The notes: generated by a model from the sequence alone, not told the origin. A stretch of DNA of 64,000 nucleotides from Luscinia megarhynchos (GCA_034336665.1 JAPFBE010000003.1:35500360-35564359), one strand, 5' to 3'. Positions 11,636-26,100 are shown, counted from the first letter of the stretch. Made by a program: numbers and translations.

Positions 11636-14600
11636 AATCCCAGAGGTAATATTTCTTATTTTTTAAAAATCTTCACTTTTCAAACTTTTCCCCATATTCT
11701 GTACATTTGGAAAGGGATTCAAACCCCAGCTTAAGATCCTGCTCGAGACAGCTGTGTAGACACCAGTTCCCCACAACAGCCCTTGCAGACAAATGAAAGG
11801 CAGCTGCCAGGGATGAGTCCCCACTTACACTGCCACACATTTGCTAAAATAGCAGTTGAGCAGGTCTCCTTCTCTTCCTGTCAGCTATTTAGGGGACTTG
11901 GTTGACCCCTAAAGTTAGACGAGAATTCTTTCACTCTAAGTTCTAAACTGAGAATAAAGCAACAATGAAATCTCCTAAACTATGCATCTATTAACTAATA
12001 TTAAAAGAAAAAAAAAGATATAAAAGTTCAGAAATATTTGAATTCTAAGGGACATTTTTTAGTTCTATTATAATGTATTATTCATTTAGGATACAAACAT
12101 TACAATATATACCAATAAAACAAAACCGATTAAATAATCTTTGACACTAAATCAGGGTTATGAAATCAATATAATTTTCTATTACTATAAAACCAAAATT
12201 ATTTCAAGAAAAATGCTACATCATCTTTTCACCACCAGTGGTCCAAGGGTAGCTACAACAGCCAAACCACAGAAAGGTTTAATTTCTTGTATCATATGGC
12301 AATAAACATCTCTGAAACTGCAGCCTCAGAAACAACAAATTCCCTAAACTGATACGACTGCCAAGAACCATGTTCTGTGTAATGAACTTGCCCACTCTCT
12401 GATATTTCATATGTTCCTGCTTTTACATGATATCACAAGAAGTCAGAATGACTTTAAGACAGGCTTTTAAAAAAGTTACATGCTTTATGTTATGATTATT
12501 ATTAAAGGAAATCAGTACATAAAATATTTAATATCTCCAGTCACATTGTATTATTCCAACTTTTGTTTTTACAAACGAGGGAGACATTTCACTGGAATAA
12601 TTCTTCTCCACTAGGGTTTGCCCTAGATATATGGCCAGAGATAACTACTGTTAGGTTACCCAAGACCTTAAATCCCTGTGGCTTGACACAAGTAACACAC
12701 CGCCAGAAAGTCTCACCCCTCACAGAGCTCTATTATTGTACACACTTGTAGTCCAGCAGGGAAGGATGACAGTGAGTCAGCCTCAGTCACTGCCCCAGGG
12801 AGATGATCCCTTCTTGATGTCAATCACGGTGAAGATTCTCTCCCTCTTTCACTTGCAGAAAGGCTGTGACAGCCAACAGAGGGCTCAGGAATGCAGTTAG
12901 CACTGAGTCACAATAGGTCCTGCTCAAGCCTGCTCATTTAGGGCTTAAGCGCTATTAGAATGATGCTACTGAGACAATGTATTACAAACCCAAACATTTC
13001 ACTCTAAGCAAAATTTTACTAAGCTTTATAAAAGATCAAGTTCTAGGCTACTAGGATAAGTAGATTCCCCTTCTGCTGCTACACAAAATATATTATTTGG
13101 GTCTGAATTAGTGAAAACAGCTTCTGCCTCTCCTAAACCCAAGATAATTGGCTCCATTTTCTACTATGGCAGCTTAAACTAATTACATATACAAGAACAA
13201 AAAAGTGTGGTTGGAGGAGCATAAGAGGACACATTGATGCCTTCAGCCATGGAATAAGACAGACATTCATCTGCAACATCTTCCCTGGAACTGTACAGGA
13301 TTATTCAGTCTGAGGCCTGATTTTGAACTCTTTGTAATGATGATCCTAATAGAAATAATATGTTTGAAAGAGGTAAATGCATCTTAAGCAGTAATGCTGG
13401 AGTCATCATTAAACTTACCACGTGTTCCTGATATTAGACCACAGCAGGATTACTGTGGATTGCTGGTACACTTTGGCTTCCACATGAATCTGCTCAGTAG
13501 GGGCATTCAAAATGCTGCTCCCATAGGTATTTGTACCTGTAGAGCCTATTAATGTCAGCTAAAGACAGGCACACATTTTTCCTGCCTTCTTCAGACAGAC
13601 CCTTTAGTGAAGTTCCCGAATTTCACAAGGATTTGGGTGTATTAAAAGCATGTGATATGAAACAGAGTATCAGACTGCATTTGTTCACTGAATACACTTG
13701 CTTTCCAAAGTATTTGTGAAGTGAAACGTATTTTTATTTAAGATCCATTATTATTTTTATTGCCCTTGCTGTTACTATTATCACTCATTAGTAAAATGAA
13801 GCACAGAAATTGGATGGGCAAAGAAAACACTCTGATCAGGGAAAAAGTGCCAATTTTAAATATGCTGCTGCATCTAGAGACTTATTTGACATTACAAATA
13901 CATTTTCTTTCTATAAATTGAAAACTACTTTAAACCAGTGATGAAGTTATTCCTTCATCAAGGAAGTTAAGCTTTTCAGAGAACTGTGGACTATAATGTG
14001 TGGACAATGAAAGGAAAAGTACTTATTTCTGTGAATTGTTAACTTGCTGGTGGTTCTGCTCTAATGCTCTGAAGGTATTGCTTACAAGGAGGCTTACGAT
14101 AAAAAGAATATGTATTAAAATATATAATATATATTGAAAACTTTGCTTTTAATGCAAAACTCCCTTTTAACTAATTCCTGCACTGTTACACAAATATAGT
14201 AAGGCACCTGAAGCAATAAAAACATTTATGATCTCCCACAGAATTTAATAATTGACAAATTGATGTGTCTCAAATTATTAAAAAAAAATTGTCTGAGAAG
14301 TTACATGCCAGGTTTCCAATTGGAAAAAATAAATAGCAACTCCTACTACTACAAAATATTGAAAATGAAGGTTCATAATGGAAATGCTGACCAACTATTT
14401 ACTTCACCCAAGCTAGCTAGACCTATAAATGCTTTCAGACACTCTGTAAAAATCTGCAGCTTTCTTTGATAAGCTGTGCTTCCTTAACAAAAAATGAAAA
14501 ATCACCTTACCCAGCTTTTCAGATCAGTACATAAATTCCTATCTTGCAAATTTCCTGACTTCCCAAAATAGTCTGGAATCGGGAATTACTGTAAGACATC

Positions 14601-14647
14601 AGTGAAGATGTATTATAAGAAGTGCTATGAAAGCATGAATGACACTA

Positions 14648-14665
14648 TTTTTTTTTTTTTTTTTT
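14648..14665. repeat. Poly(T) tract
   Basis: An uninterrupted run of about 18 T. No adjacent retroelement body was recognised on the reverse strand. Confidence 0.85.
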
Positions 14666-15599
14666 GAGACCATCCTGTGAAGAGGTCATCAAAGCCAAAA
14701 TATAATTGCAAAGTTAATATTCTCTTTTCAGGGCAAATTGAAGGAATTTATTTCAGATTATCTATCTGACACAAGCTGGGGAAATCAGTCTAATCAAATC
14801 AAACATGGTTTAGCAAAAGACACTGTATCTGACACTTCCAGAAATGAATCAGATATCTGGGTACAGTAATTTCTGTACAGCAGTAGGCCAAGGCCAAACA
14901 TTAAATGAAACTCATCATTAATGTAAAATCCTTTAGCCTATGATACTCTTGAGTCTTTTTCACTAGATCCTTTCAACAGGGAATCAAATAGCTTATTTGT
15001 GATTCATGTTTTTGCCTTTTCTGGGAGCAGTTCCCAGTATAATAATCTTTGCCAACGGGACCAAATCACAGTCTTCAGGAGCATGTTCCAGATTTAGCCC
15101 CGTGATTCAAGCTCCCACCTGCTTTTAAAGGGGAAAACCCTTCTCTGTGGAACTATTAACCTGACATGTTCTCCCAGTCTAGACTAATAATTATGTGAAG
15201 AATTAAGTGAGTCCATTATCCACATGGAATGGGTGGAGGTTTTGATAAACCTGTAATAATAGGCGTCAGACTAGTCACCAAGGATTGTTCTTACTTGCCT
15301 TCTTATAAAAGGGAACTTCAGGCTCATTCAAGAATTCTGCTTCCATTGGGACTGACAAACAGCATGTTTATTTCCATCAAAGGCAAGGGACTGCCCTGTA
15401 GTGCCTATAAAATGGGAAATGGAATATTGTTCAACAAAGGTTGACCTGCTCCTGTAGATTTTTGTCAACGCTGCTTTTGTTCAAAATGGGAAGCCGTGTT
15501 CCTCTGATTGTACCCTTCCAATTCTTCTCATTGCAGTATTCTACTGGATGCATTCATTTAATATGGTCTATGCTTTGGAAAAAATAAAAAATAAAAAAG

Positions 15600-15880
15600 A
15601 AACAAACAAATACCCAAGCAAAGTGTGAGCGGCTCATCCGCACCCGCGGGCGCGGGGCTGTGCCCTCGGGCTTCCCCTACCGGCGCCCGGAGCACGCACA
15701 TCCATGCAATCCCTCCGCAATCGGCGCACGCCCTTCGCCCCGTCCGTGTCCACAGCACGAGAAACCTTCTGCCAACCTCCCTCAGCCTATCCGGAGCTCT
15801 TAAAATGTTCGGGTTTTTTTTTTGGTTGTTTTTTGGTTTTTTTTTGTTTTGTTTTTTTTTTGTTTTTTGTTTTTTTTTCA
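15600..15880. other. Isolated CpG-dense patch between A-rich and T-rich arms
   Basis: Positions of about 15,625-15,790 are strikingly GC- and CpG-rich (roughly twenty CpGs by eye) inside otherwise AT-rich desert. The left flank (about 15,578-15,615) is A-rich and the right flank (15,817-15,878) is T-rich with TTTGG, TTTTG and poly(T) words. The borders are abrupt. The patch could be a small orphan CpG island or non-coding first exon, a retroposed GC-rich sequence, or an assembly insertion. ORFs reading across it change composition completely at the border and do not resemble a protein. Confidence 0.5.
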
Positions 15881-18800
15881 AAGTATCTAGCTATACAGAA
15901 AAACTCTATATCCCATTTTGAAACAGGCAAGAAGAAAGTAGATTCTCAAGCACTCTTCAGACAAAGGAAAATAAACTACATAGACCACTATTATAAAAAA
16001 TCTGAATTATTTGCTTGCAGTTTCCTTTCAAATATCTCAAAGAATTGCAAAGATACTGAGAACTATTTTCATCGCTGTTTGTCACAAAATGAAAATAAAA
16101 TAAATGAGGAAGCTAAAATGCAGCTGTTTTATTTCTTACAAGCAATGCTATTACTGAAAAGATAAATAAAATATTTCAGGAATTCTCACTTCTACATGCT
16201 GTTTTTCATATCACTCTTAAGAATATAATATTGCTTTCGTATTAATTCAGGATTTTGACATTTTTAAATAGTACACAAATGTCTAATGAAAGATTAATGT
16301 ATGACGTCTTTGAAAAAATATATAACTTTGCAGAGTTATGTCAGAAGTTACCTTCACTTATAGTATAAATTCCTGTCATAAATGAAACTACAGAATGAAG
16401 CACAGTCAGTTTCATACACAAACATATACAAAGGTCCCAGCACAAAGACCACTCAACAACTATCAGTCTTCAGCTATCAGCATAGTTTCACATTCAGCTT
16501 TCTTTCAACAACAAAAATACGTTTAACATAAAACTTCAAGCCTATTTAACAACAACAACAACAACAAAAAAAAAAAAAAAAAAAAAAAAAGTATTATTAG
16601 AAACAATAATTTGTATGGTATGTTGCACTCCTATGCAGCAAGTTCTAGAAGATGACTATGCTTAAAATCACTATTGAATTTATAATGTTTTTTGTAATAA
16701 AAAAGCTTGACAATTCAAAGTAATGTTTTTTTCTTTCTCTTCTGTTCTCTGAATTAACTAACAGGAAACAGCAATCTAAGAGACTGAACCCTTTTGGGGA
16801 ACAGAGATGCCAAACACAGATACAAAGAAAATAGAATAAAACCAGTAAGATTCAGTTTTAAAAAAGCAAAGATCACCCTGAAGCTCTTGTAGATACCCTA
16901 ATGTAGTCACATAAAAATGGACATCACTGAAACAAAGCAGGAAAAAAACAATCAGGAAAGAAGATCTAGCCACAGGGCTTTGTTTTCCTGCAGATGAGAA
17001 GCAGTGTGCTACAGTCCCTATAGAAGCGCAGTAATTGGTGTATTGGGAACATCCAACCCATCCATTCTACAGCCCAGAGGATTGAGTTTATGTTATGTAA
17101 CCCTTCCCAGCAGCACTAGCCTAGACTCTTTCTGGAGCACTGCCTCCCAGCCACTTTCAGCACCGCACTCAGGTTTGAGAAAGTGATGCTTGCCGCAGCA
17201 CGCTGTTTGTATGTAAGCCCCGGTGATCGAGGAATAAACCTTCCCACAAATCACTTCACGCTGCTAGTAGAGATAAGATCACCGAGAATGCAGAACAACT
17301 GCTGGCAGCCTGACAGAGCTAAACTAGATGGTGCCATTCAGTGAGGTTACCTCTGAGGAACGGCAGAGTAAGGGCTGTGGCCACACTGCCAGGTGGGCTG
17401 GAAACACAACGAGAGCACTGCACTGCCTCCTTTTGTCAAGCTCATCATACACCTATCTGTTAATAAATAATAATGGCTGGTACAACTTGGCCTTAACAGG
17501 CTTTGCCAGTTTTAACTTAAAGTGAAATTGCACTCCTTTTAAATAGGGTCTTGCTGCAACACAAAGAGATATTCCATTATTAATTTATTTTTCAAAATTA
17601 AATGGATGTTCTATTGAAATTGTTGAAGTATGATGTGAGGATTTTTTTAGATTTTCTTTTTCAATAGCAAGCTTTGTTCATTTAGTTCCTGGCAGGTACT
17701 CTTGGCTGCTCAAGAAAAAACATCTTGCTTGCCTTCCCACTACCAATATTCTACTGCTGATTCTGTCACCTCAGAAAGTGAGCAAAGAAAGCTACTGGCC
17801 TGTGATTTGCAAAGTCCCTTGCCTGCCATAAACCGTGCAGCCGTAAGCACTGCTCTCCTGCAGGCTCTGTCTCCCATTTGTGAAGCAGAGACAATAGCTA
17901 CTCCTTGCTTTCTGCACAATAGCTATGAGAAGTCAAACACAATAAACCCCTGGGAGCACTGTGGTCATAAGAAGAGTAAAGCAGCAAAGGTGAAAAGTCA
18001 GGACATATTTATTTTCCTGGCAGAGCCCTCAGAGCTCTCAGAACACTAAGGCAAACAGGCAAACGACCCTTGTAAAACAACAGGTAGGGTTGGTTGCAAG
18101 CAAGACGCATTTGGCCTGTTGCTTTTAATTGGTATTGTTTCTGTTGCTGGTTTCGTGGAACACTATGATCAAATAATTATTGCTTCCTTGGTTGCCAACT
18201 ATTTTTCTTTTATTAGTAATACCGACCTTTGTTTATTCTTCTTCCTCCCATGGGAAATTTCAACACATCTCCAGAAGGAACGTCGTATGACTCTCATTTA
18301 TAATGGGATCCCTCCCCTTCTTCCCAGGCAAGGCTCTCTCTTTCTTTTTTCTTTTTTTCTCTCTCTATATTTGTAGAGAGGAACACCAAATCAAATCTCT
18401 GCTGTGTTCACATTCATGTGATCTGAACAAGATGAACAGATCAGCAGTTCTCACACATTTGCCTAGGAGACGTGCAGCTGAAGAGAATTCATCTCAGACA
18501 CCATTCCATTTGAACTGTTTAACATTCATTCTGACAACATTAGCAACAGACTATAAGGAAAAGTACTGTACATATATGTATATAGCATATATATTTTTTG
18601 TGGGGTTTTATACTTCCGTTAATGAAGTGAGTGTTTTCAGGGATTTTGCATCCCTCATTTCTCAGCTCTTTTGCTCTTAATTTTCTACTTGTTCTCCCAC
18701 CACACTCTTTCCTTTCTCACAATGCATGCATTTTATTATCTGTCCCCAATATTGCTCACTCAAAGCCCATATCTTGGTGTGGTTTTGTCTTCTTTAGTTA

Positions 18801-19965
18801 CCTCGCCACCCCCCACCACACACCTGATCATCCTCTGTGTGGTTGATTTTGCCTTCTTATCATGAACTACCACCTTTTGTCCTAGAAAATCCTTTTCTTT
18901 CACTAGGTCATCATGTACTTCTGTCATTCTCATTTGTAGCCCCCAGCTCCACTACTGGCAGCTCCTGCTGATGACAGATGTCTCACAATCAGCTGCAAGC
19001 CTGCTCTTGGCTCCAAGCCTGAGGGAAGCTCCAGACTTTTGTTCACATTTTCTCTTTGCAGCAGCACTTTTGTACAGATGCAGCAAAGTCACCTTTTCCT
19101 GAAGTACAGCTTCTTAGAGAATTCCAGGTCTCTCTGCACCACCAAGACTAAATACCTGTAGAAACAGTCTGAGAAAAATTGCAGACAATGCTGTCCAGCA
19201 GGGTGAGTAAGCACGGATGGCATTTTGCCCTGGAAGTCCTGTTTTGAGCAGTCAGAGCATGTCAGTGCATTATTTCATTGCCTAATAGACATAGCAGGAG
19301 ATCCAGAATTGAGTGTGCAGATGAACCTTCAACATACCAACCCCAGGCTGCATACATTCTCTCCCACCATCTAGTGCAATACTTTCATCTCTTCCCATGA
19401 CTCCTGTGCCATTCAACCTCAGCATTATCTTCCCCTACTAATTTCTCCTACTTACCTTTGGCAAGTCATAAAGAATACCTAAGTGTCCAACATGGAGCTA
19501 AATTAAGAGTCTAGGATATGCTAAGTCATCAAGCAACTAGCAAGGAAAGTCTATATATTCAGATTAACTAGATATTCCGATTTTATACACATTTAGATTG
19601 GCCTGGCGCCTATCTGTCAGGTGCTGGCAACCAAATAACAGTCTCGTAGACTGCAAGAAAATATCTTAAGGGGCTACAGCTGTACAGATCCAATATAAAA
19701 AGCAACTGTATCAACTTTTGGCCTTTTCGCCCTATGTGCTCTGGAGCAAAGAAACCAACACCAAACGACTTGCTAACTCAGCTCTACGTGATGCTACTGC
19801 ATTGGCAAGTAGCACTTCCCAATAAAAAGTCTGAACTAACACAGTGGCTGCTGAGAACTGGATGCCCATGTGACCTGCTTTTGGCAAGAGCTTTACTTTC
19901 CAGTAGCTCTAGACTAGTCCTGCAGACTGCAGCCCCAATAGCAGAGAGAGCTCTAGAACACATCA
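15881..19965. other. Intergenic, no gene seen
   Basis: AT-rich sequence with no recognisable exon. It contains the CAA/poly(A) tract listed separately, a T- and C-rich stretch at about 18,225-18,370 and an alternating purine-pyrimidine AT stretch near 18,570-18,600. The longest ORFs are low-complexity or open by chance. Confidence 0.65.
16548..16590. repeat. (CAA)n plus poly(A) tract
   Basis: About six CAA units run directly into some 24 consecutive A. This resembles the tail of a retroposed transcript, but no target duplication or retroposed body could be assigned. Confidence 0.8.
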
Positions 19966-20155
19966 TCAGATCAGAAACACAGAACAGATCAGGCTGAAAG
20001 GGACATTTGGAGGTCAGCTTGTCCAATCTGCCCTGTTCAAGCAGGGCCACTTAGAGCATGTTGCCCAGGACTATGCTCAGAATATCTCCAGGTATGAATA
20101 CTCTAAAACCTTCCAGAACAAACTGTGCTGGGTCATCCTCACAGCAAAAAAAAAG
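19966..20155 (+). mobile_element. CR1-type LINE 3'-end fragment
   Basis: The stretch with GGCTGAAAGGGACATTTGG, then AGGTCAGCTTGTCCAATC, TTCAAGCAGGGCCACTTAGA, GCATGTTGCCCAGGACT and GGGTCATCCTCACAGCAAA follows, in order, the well-known 3' region of chicken-repeat-1 (CR1) retrotransposons recalled from memory. It is 5'-truncated and diverged, as most avian CR1 copies are, and encodes nothing. An ORF over it on each strand is a by-product of the repeat. Subfamily not assigned. Confidence 0.85.
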
Positions 20156-23100
20156 GATTTATGCTCAAACAGAACATATAATATTTCAGTTTTTATTTCA
20201 GACTTAAGTATTATCCAAAAATAACCTAGTTCACCCGGTTTGAGACCACTCCAAATAAAATCGACACTTGAGAGATTTGCTTCAACATCAAAATCAAGAT
20301 TTTATTCTAGTTAAAATGTTATTGTAGATTTGCTCACTGCTTCATTTATACAACCATGTTCTGCCACTTGTATTTACAATCAATAGTACCTGCCTTTAAA
20401 AAGTGGTGTTCAAATGTTTCAATGTTGTATGGACAACTTTTTCTTCTTTCCTTAGATGCTTCCCCATCTCCAAAAACTAGACACAAAGCAAAACACATAG
20501 AACTGTCCAAATGTAAATATATCACCACATTACACATTGCAATGATTTAAACAATACAGGCATATGTTTCATCCATTCAAAAAAGTTGGCAATAACGCAG
20601 GTAAGACATAAAGAAGAAATGCGCTTTCCATTCCACATTTACTTTGTTTCCCACATGACTGAGATTATATCCCGAGACTTCTTAAAGCCACAATTAGCAT
20701 CTGAGATAGAAATGTGAAAACAACTTTACCAAACTTGTACGTCAACACAAAACACTGTCAGTGACCAGAAACCACATAGACATTGATGCCAGGTATATCT
20801 CTGGAATAGTACATCTAGGCAGTGGATACTCCACGCATTTAGAAGGTTTCTTCTAACACAGTGCCATCGTAGACCCAAATGAACCAAACCCATTGTGAAA
20901 ACAGAGCCCAGCTGCTCCAGTACTGCTGAGGTCACATTTATGGTTACAGCTGTGTGGCAGATCATCAGCAGGGACAAGTTAGACAGATCCTTCATGAAAA
21001 TACTGTTCAGTTTGACCTGCAGAATTGCTATAATTGCAATTTAAAAATCATCAAGTAGTCTGCAGACAACTGCTACAAATATATTTTAGAAATAAAACAT
21101 AAAGACCAATACTAGAGGAAAATAATACATGCCACACAGTAAGTCTTCCAAAAAGAGTGAAGAGACACTCAAATGAAAACTCCCAGAAGAACAGACTTCA
21201 AAATGTATATTTCCTCCTTAGTATTTTATTACTCTTCAGATCATTAAGAAAAACATCAACAAGTACAGGCTCTCAGCTTTTGTCATTGTAGTGAGATTTT
21301 TCTCAAAGAGTTTCATAAGTACAATTTCTGTTAAAACTAAACTGTACAATGAAATTGCATCATGCCCAAAACTTTTATTACTTCAACCTTTAACCTAACA
21401 AGTCAGGGAAATTAATTAACAAATCAACTTGCAAAACAAACCACTACTTTTGTGAATACAGGAGGCAGAAACTGGCACTCAGAAGACTTCCTGTTATACT
21501 GGCTCACTCATGTCTTATATTCTTAACTAAACATAACTGCTATTTTCTGCCCACTCTAATATGCACAAGTTTTAAAGTTCGTCAATTTGCACGTTGATTA
21601 GAAGGGGAAAAAAAAAAGAAAAAAAAAAAAAGAAAAAAGGCTTCATCTGACCTTTTTTTGATAACATTTAAAAAGAATAGCTATAAACATCAAATAATGC
21701 TTCAGGGTCAATTCCCATTAATTGTGGCAGCATTGATTTAATTTTGAAGTGTAGGGAGGCTGATTTTCCCATACCTGCAACCCTTTTTTTATCATAAACA
21801 AGTTGCCTCTTGACTACTTAAAAAAAAAAAGTAATCACTCTCAGTCATTTTCATACAAAAAAAAAAGTAGTAGTACTAGAGATATTAGTGTGTTTAAAGA
21901 AATAAGCAGGAAAAAAACCCAGGAAAAATCATGGTTAGAGATAAAATATGCAAAACATTCTGGATATAAAATTTCCACAGCCAGTATTTAATCTAAATAC
22001 TTTTTTTCAGAATTAAACATAATTTAGGAACTCGTCAAACACACATGCTAACTAGGAGTCACCAAGCCAAGAGGAAGTGTTGTACAAGGAGGCGTGGCTG
22101 TCCCCCTGTTAAAGCCAGGGTGTCTGAGTCAGCACCACAAAGGTGGCATCTTCATGTATTCAGGAGCCAAAAACTGTGAGTCCTCTCCCGAGGGCACTGC
22201 CTACAGTCGTCTTTGAAGAACAGAACACGGCTCAGTCCTTTTGAAACGCAGCTGCTGTGGGAGGGGGAATGTTATACAACACCCAAGCAGTTACAGCACC
22301 TGCCAAGTTTTGAGATCCAGCTCTCAGGGTTAGCCCCGTCTCTTTTCTCATGATTATGTAACAAAATTCAAAACTAGTCTGTTGAATAGACTTAAATCCA
22401 GAGCAACTTGCTCCCCTACTTCCAGAGTACCACTGACATTAGGTTACAACATGTTGCCTCCTGCCTCTGAACATTCATTTTCTATTTTGTGAAATCTGTG
22501 AGGACACAGAGGGGAACTTTGCCCCTAGCTCCCTTCTCACCTTCCTCCAGCCTAGACATTAGCCCAGTAATTAACATACGGTCATGGGAAGGAAGAGGCA
22601 TTGATATGAATGAGGACACACCTGAATCCCATTTTCCTGCTTGTCCAACTAGTCTAACCACTATGTTAACCACTGAATCATCAGCAACCTGGTTTTGAAT
22701 AACAGTGTTCCTTGCCACTCTGGTTTGTTTTGCTCGTGGTTTTTGGGGTTTTTTAAAGGCATTGTCTCAGTATTCACATTGGATCAGTCCCTCATGAGGC
22801 TTAGATGACACCTCAACTCACTGCTGATTGGTTTAATCCCCTAGTCACACATGCCATCACTGTAATTGCTATGAAATCCGATAAATGAGCATGCCTACAG
22901 AGTTAAAGTAGCTCTTGATTATGCAGCTGCTCAGGAAGGTTGGTTGAACTTTTTTTATTGCCAAACTTTGATGGATCAAGTCAAGGTCCATATATAAATA
23001 ATATATATAAAAATATATAAATAATACAAAAAATTATATGCAATTGTAAATGCACATACACCACATGGTATCAATGATATTGAAAAAAAATAGCAAGAGA

Positions 23101-26100
23101 AAGGTGCATTACTATTAATTGCTATGGCTGCAGATCAGTGTCTCAAGTTGTGATCAGAACTTATATTTACTACTTCTAATAGAATTCAAGAGCTTTTGTA
23201 AAGGACCTAAATAGACTAGGCACTGCAAACAAAGCATATAAATGAACATTCCCATCCCTTCTTCCATGAAGACAGAAAAAAAGTAGTCCAAATGTTACAA
23301 AAAGTGGTTAGTACGCTTACATAAAACAAAAATAATAAAATGTCCTCTGACATTGATAATGCAATTTTTAAATTCCCACATTAATCATAATTTGGCAATT
23401 TTATTTATTTTCTAAAACTAAATCCACATGGGAAAGAAACTAGATATTGTTTTAAATTAATTTGAATCTCGTAAATACACACACTAGTCCTGATTACTCA
23501 AGCTGTGCCTTTTTGCATATTCAAATTACAAAACACTTTCAACAGCATTCTGTACAGTATTGCTTATTTCCATGGACATGATTATCATCTGAACATATGG
23601 AAAATAGGAAAATAGTTATTTTACTAATAACTATACTTATGTATACAATCTTCTCAACTTTCTTTTATAGGTACAATGTGAAAACTCCTTCTATTTATTT
23701 AATTTCTCACTTTACAGCACTTCCTCTACATTCTTTCAACTAAAGTGCTTTCCCCTATTTAACAGTCCTTTGAAGCAGAGCTTTAGAGACTTACTCTCAC
23801 AACTTTTAAAAAGGAATATTTCTCTTTCTGGCAACAGTTCCATGCCCCTGCCATGCCTTCCTCACAGCTGTTCTGCCAGTCTCCCGGGTGCTTCATCTCC
23901 CTACCTCTGCAGCTTAGCAGCTCAGAACTCCACAGAGCTGCTCAAAGAGAAACAAAAGCACTTGACAGAAAATGCATAAGCACAACAAGCAACTCCAGCA
24001 TCAGGTATTAAAAAATCATTAAAAAGTGACTAAGTGATACAACTTCTACTGCTGTACAGCTTCTGTGATCTACCTGACATGAATCCCAGTGCTGACTCAG
24101 AATAAAAAATAAAAATGAAACTCTCCCTACCTGTATTCATAGTTTCTGACCTTGTAATAAACTCTGGCTGAAACAGCTACTTTTAAAGAACCAATACACG
24201 TCTAAACCACCTTTTTTTCCCCTTAGCTCCTCTGTGCTACTTCTGCCCTCTTACTATTGTGAGGCAGACTATACCAGATGACAGCAAATTACATACCAAA
24301 CACCTTATCCTATTATGCTCTTGCTTTCTTCCCCTGCTTGCCCTCCAGAGTTCTTCTATTTTAGACCTATTGCCAAGATCTCACATCCAGCTGTGCCCCA
24401 CTAGCACAGCCCAAAATAATCCACTTTTAATCTCCCAAGATCCCTCTTGACCCAGCTACTGACAGAAGTGGTGGTACAAGTGAGAGCAGGTACAATCTGG
24501 AGATTATAAGAACACAGTATCTCCATGGAGCTACCCCCAAATGCTTATGGGTTGAGAGATTTCATGTGATGACAGTAGCCAAGGTGAAGAAGGGTGAGGT
24601 GCTTTAATTATGCCACCATTTGGCTGTCAAATAAGGTATTTTCCAACTCCAAGGCAACCGTCTTAAGAAGCAAATTATGCATTTTAATATACTGAAATAC
24701 ATTAAAATGGAAAAAAATGCAAAAACACAAGAGTGCATAGAAATTCAGTATGTCTTGGAAACTGGGAATAAAACACGTACTTACATGGGATTAAAAACTC
24801 AAAAATTTTAATATTATTTAATAAAAAAATTTGCATTACTTTAATCAAATATCGAAAATTTCGAACGGAAGCTGACAAGGGAAATTACCATCTTCTGTTT
24901 TAATTAACTGAAAACAAGAAATTAAATTATGTAATTAAACAAAGTTTTTAAATTAAGCATCTACTAAAAAGTTCTTTTTAGTACTGTTAATTCCATATCA
25001 ATTGTAATTATACAGAAGTGGAAAAAAACACCTAAATATTAATATTTTACTACTATTAAGCTAGGAAATATATAAGGTGATAGAATTAAAAACAAACACA
25101 AACACAAACTAGCAGTCAAACAACTATAAAACTTTAAAATAAAAAGAACTCAGAGATAGAAATGTTCTTCTATTAATTTTTTATCTACTAGGAATATTAG
25201 GAATGCATTTTTAAGAGAACAAGAAGCTTTTTCCAAAAGTACTAGAATTTAGTCCTCATAAATAACAAAGCAAATAGACTAATGACCTTAAACTATTATA
25301 GGTATTTAAAAATCTTATGTTCTTATTAATTTGGAAACTTTAAAAAATTGAGATGGAACAATACAATAATGGATTAGGGAAAATTACTGCATTAATCTAT
25401 ATAATTCCTTAATTCTACAGAGTATATAATAATATTGCATATTAGATTTTATAGCTCTGATGAGTCAATATTACTAAATAGGAATAAAACAATAAAAAAT
25501 ACAGGTCCAGGTTATAGAGATTTACCTAGGACTAATTTATCAGTTTATGATAAATATTTTAAAAACTCATTTATAGTTATAAGTGACTGTAAAATAATCC
25601 AGTCTGCCCCTTCCTCCCTGCATTTCAGGTCAAATTTGGTACATCCACTCTGATACGTGTACCAAAAAAATATATGATCCGTTTTTTATCCAGAACCTGA
25701 TGCACTGTGTGAATTTAAAAGCTCCAGTACACACTTGTAGACAAGTTGCTGCAGGAAAAGTGCCAGCTAGAAACTCACCTACCCGGTCAGGAGCTAAAAG
25801 GTCTGATTATCAACTTCCTTAGTTACCTGTTGCATGAGCTTGCCCAGGGCTAGGGACAAACAATAGTGCCCAGGGCCTGTGGCACTGGAATTCCTGCCGT
25901 GCAGGTTTCACCGTGTCCATTACTCTTATGTTACTTGCACAGCGACCTGTCAGAATTTTATTTATTTTTGCTACTACATAGACTGAATTTCAAAATAAGA
26001 AAGTCTTTTTTCAAGAAAAAGAAGACAAGTCAATCGAATTAGAAGAAAAGACCTTTTTGTGAGATTGGATTTTTTCCAGTGGCTAAAGGAATGTTTTGCA

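Larger units (their letters stand above)
5246..15599. other. AT-rich intergenic desert, no gene seen
   Basis: No coding exon, RNA gene or full-length transposon is recognisable. Listed separately are a TG dinucleotide run, two A-rich AAAC-type clusters and a poly(T) tract. A GC-richer patch near 8,630-8,950 and another near 12,740-12,960 with TGAGTCA (AP-1-type) motifs may be old repeats or regulatory DNA. Neither can be decided from sequence alone. Confidence 0.65.

Noticed and set aside
15704..16165. 153-codon + strand ORF
   Set aside because: It crosses from a CpG-rich patch through a T-rich tract (poly-Phe) into AT-rich DNA, with three unrelated compositions and no domain.
19734..20050. 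87- and 88-codon ORFs overlapping on both strands
   Set aside because: They overlap the CR1 3'-end fragment and are read in both directions; CR1 coding domains are not present.
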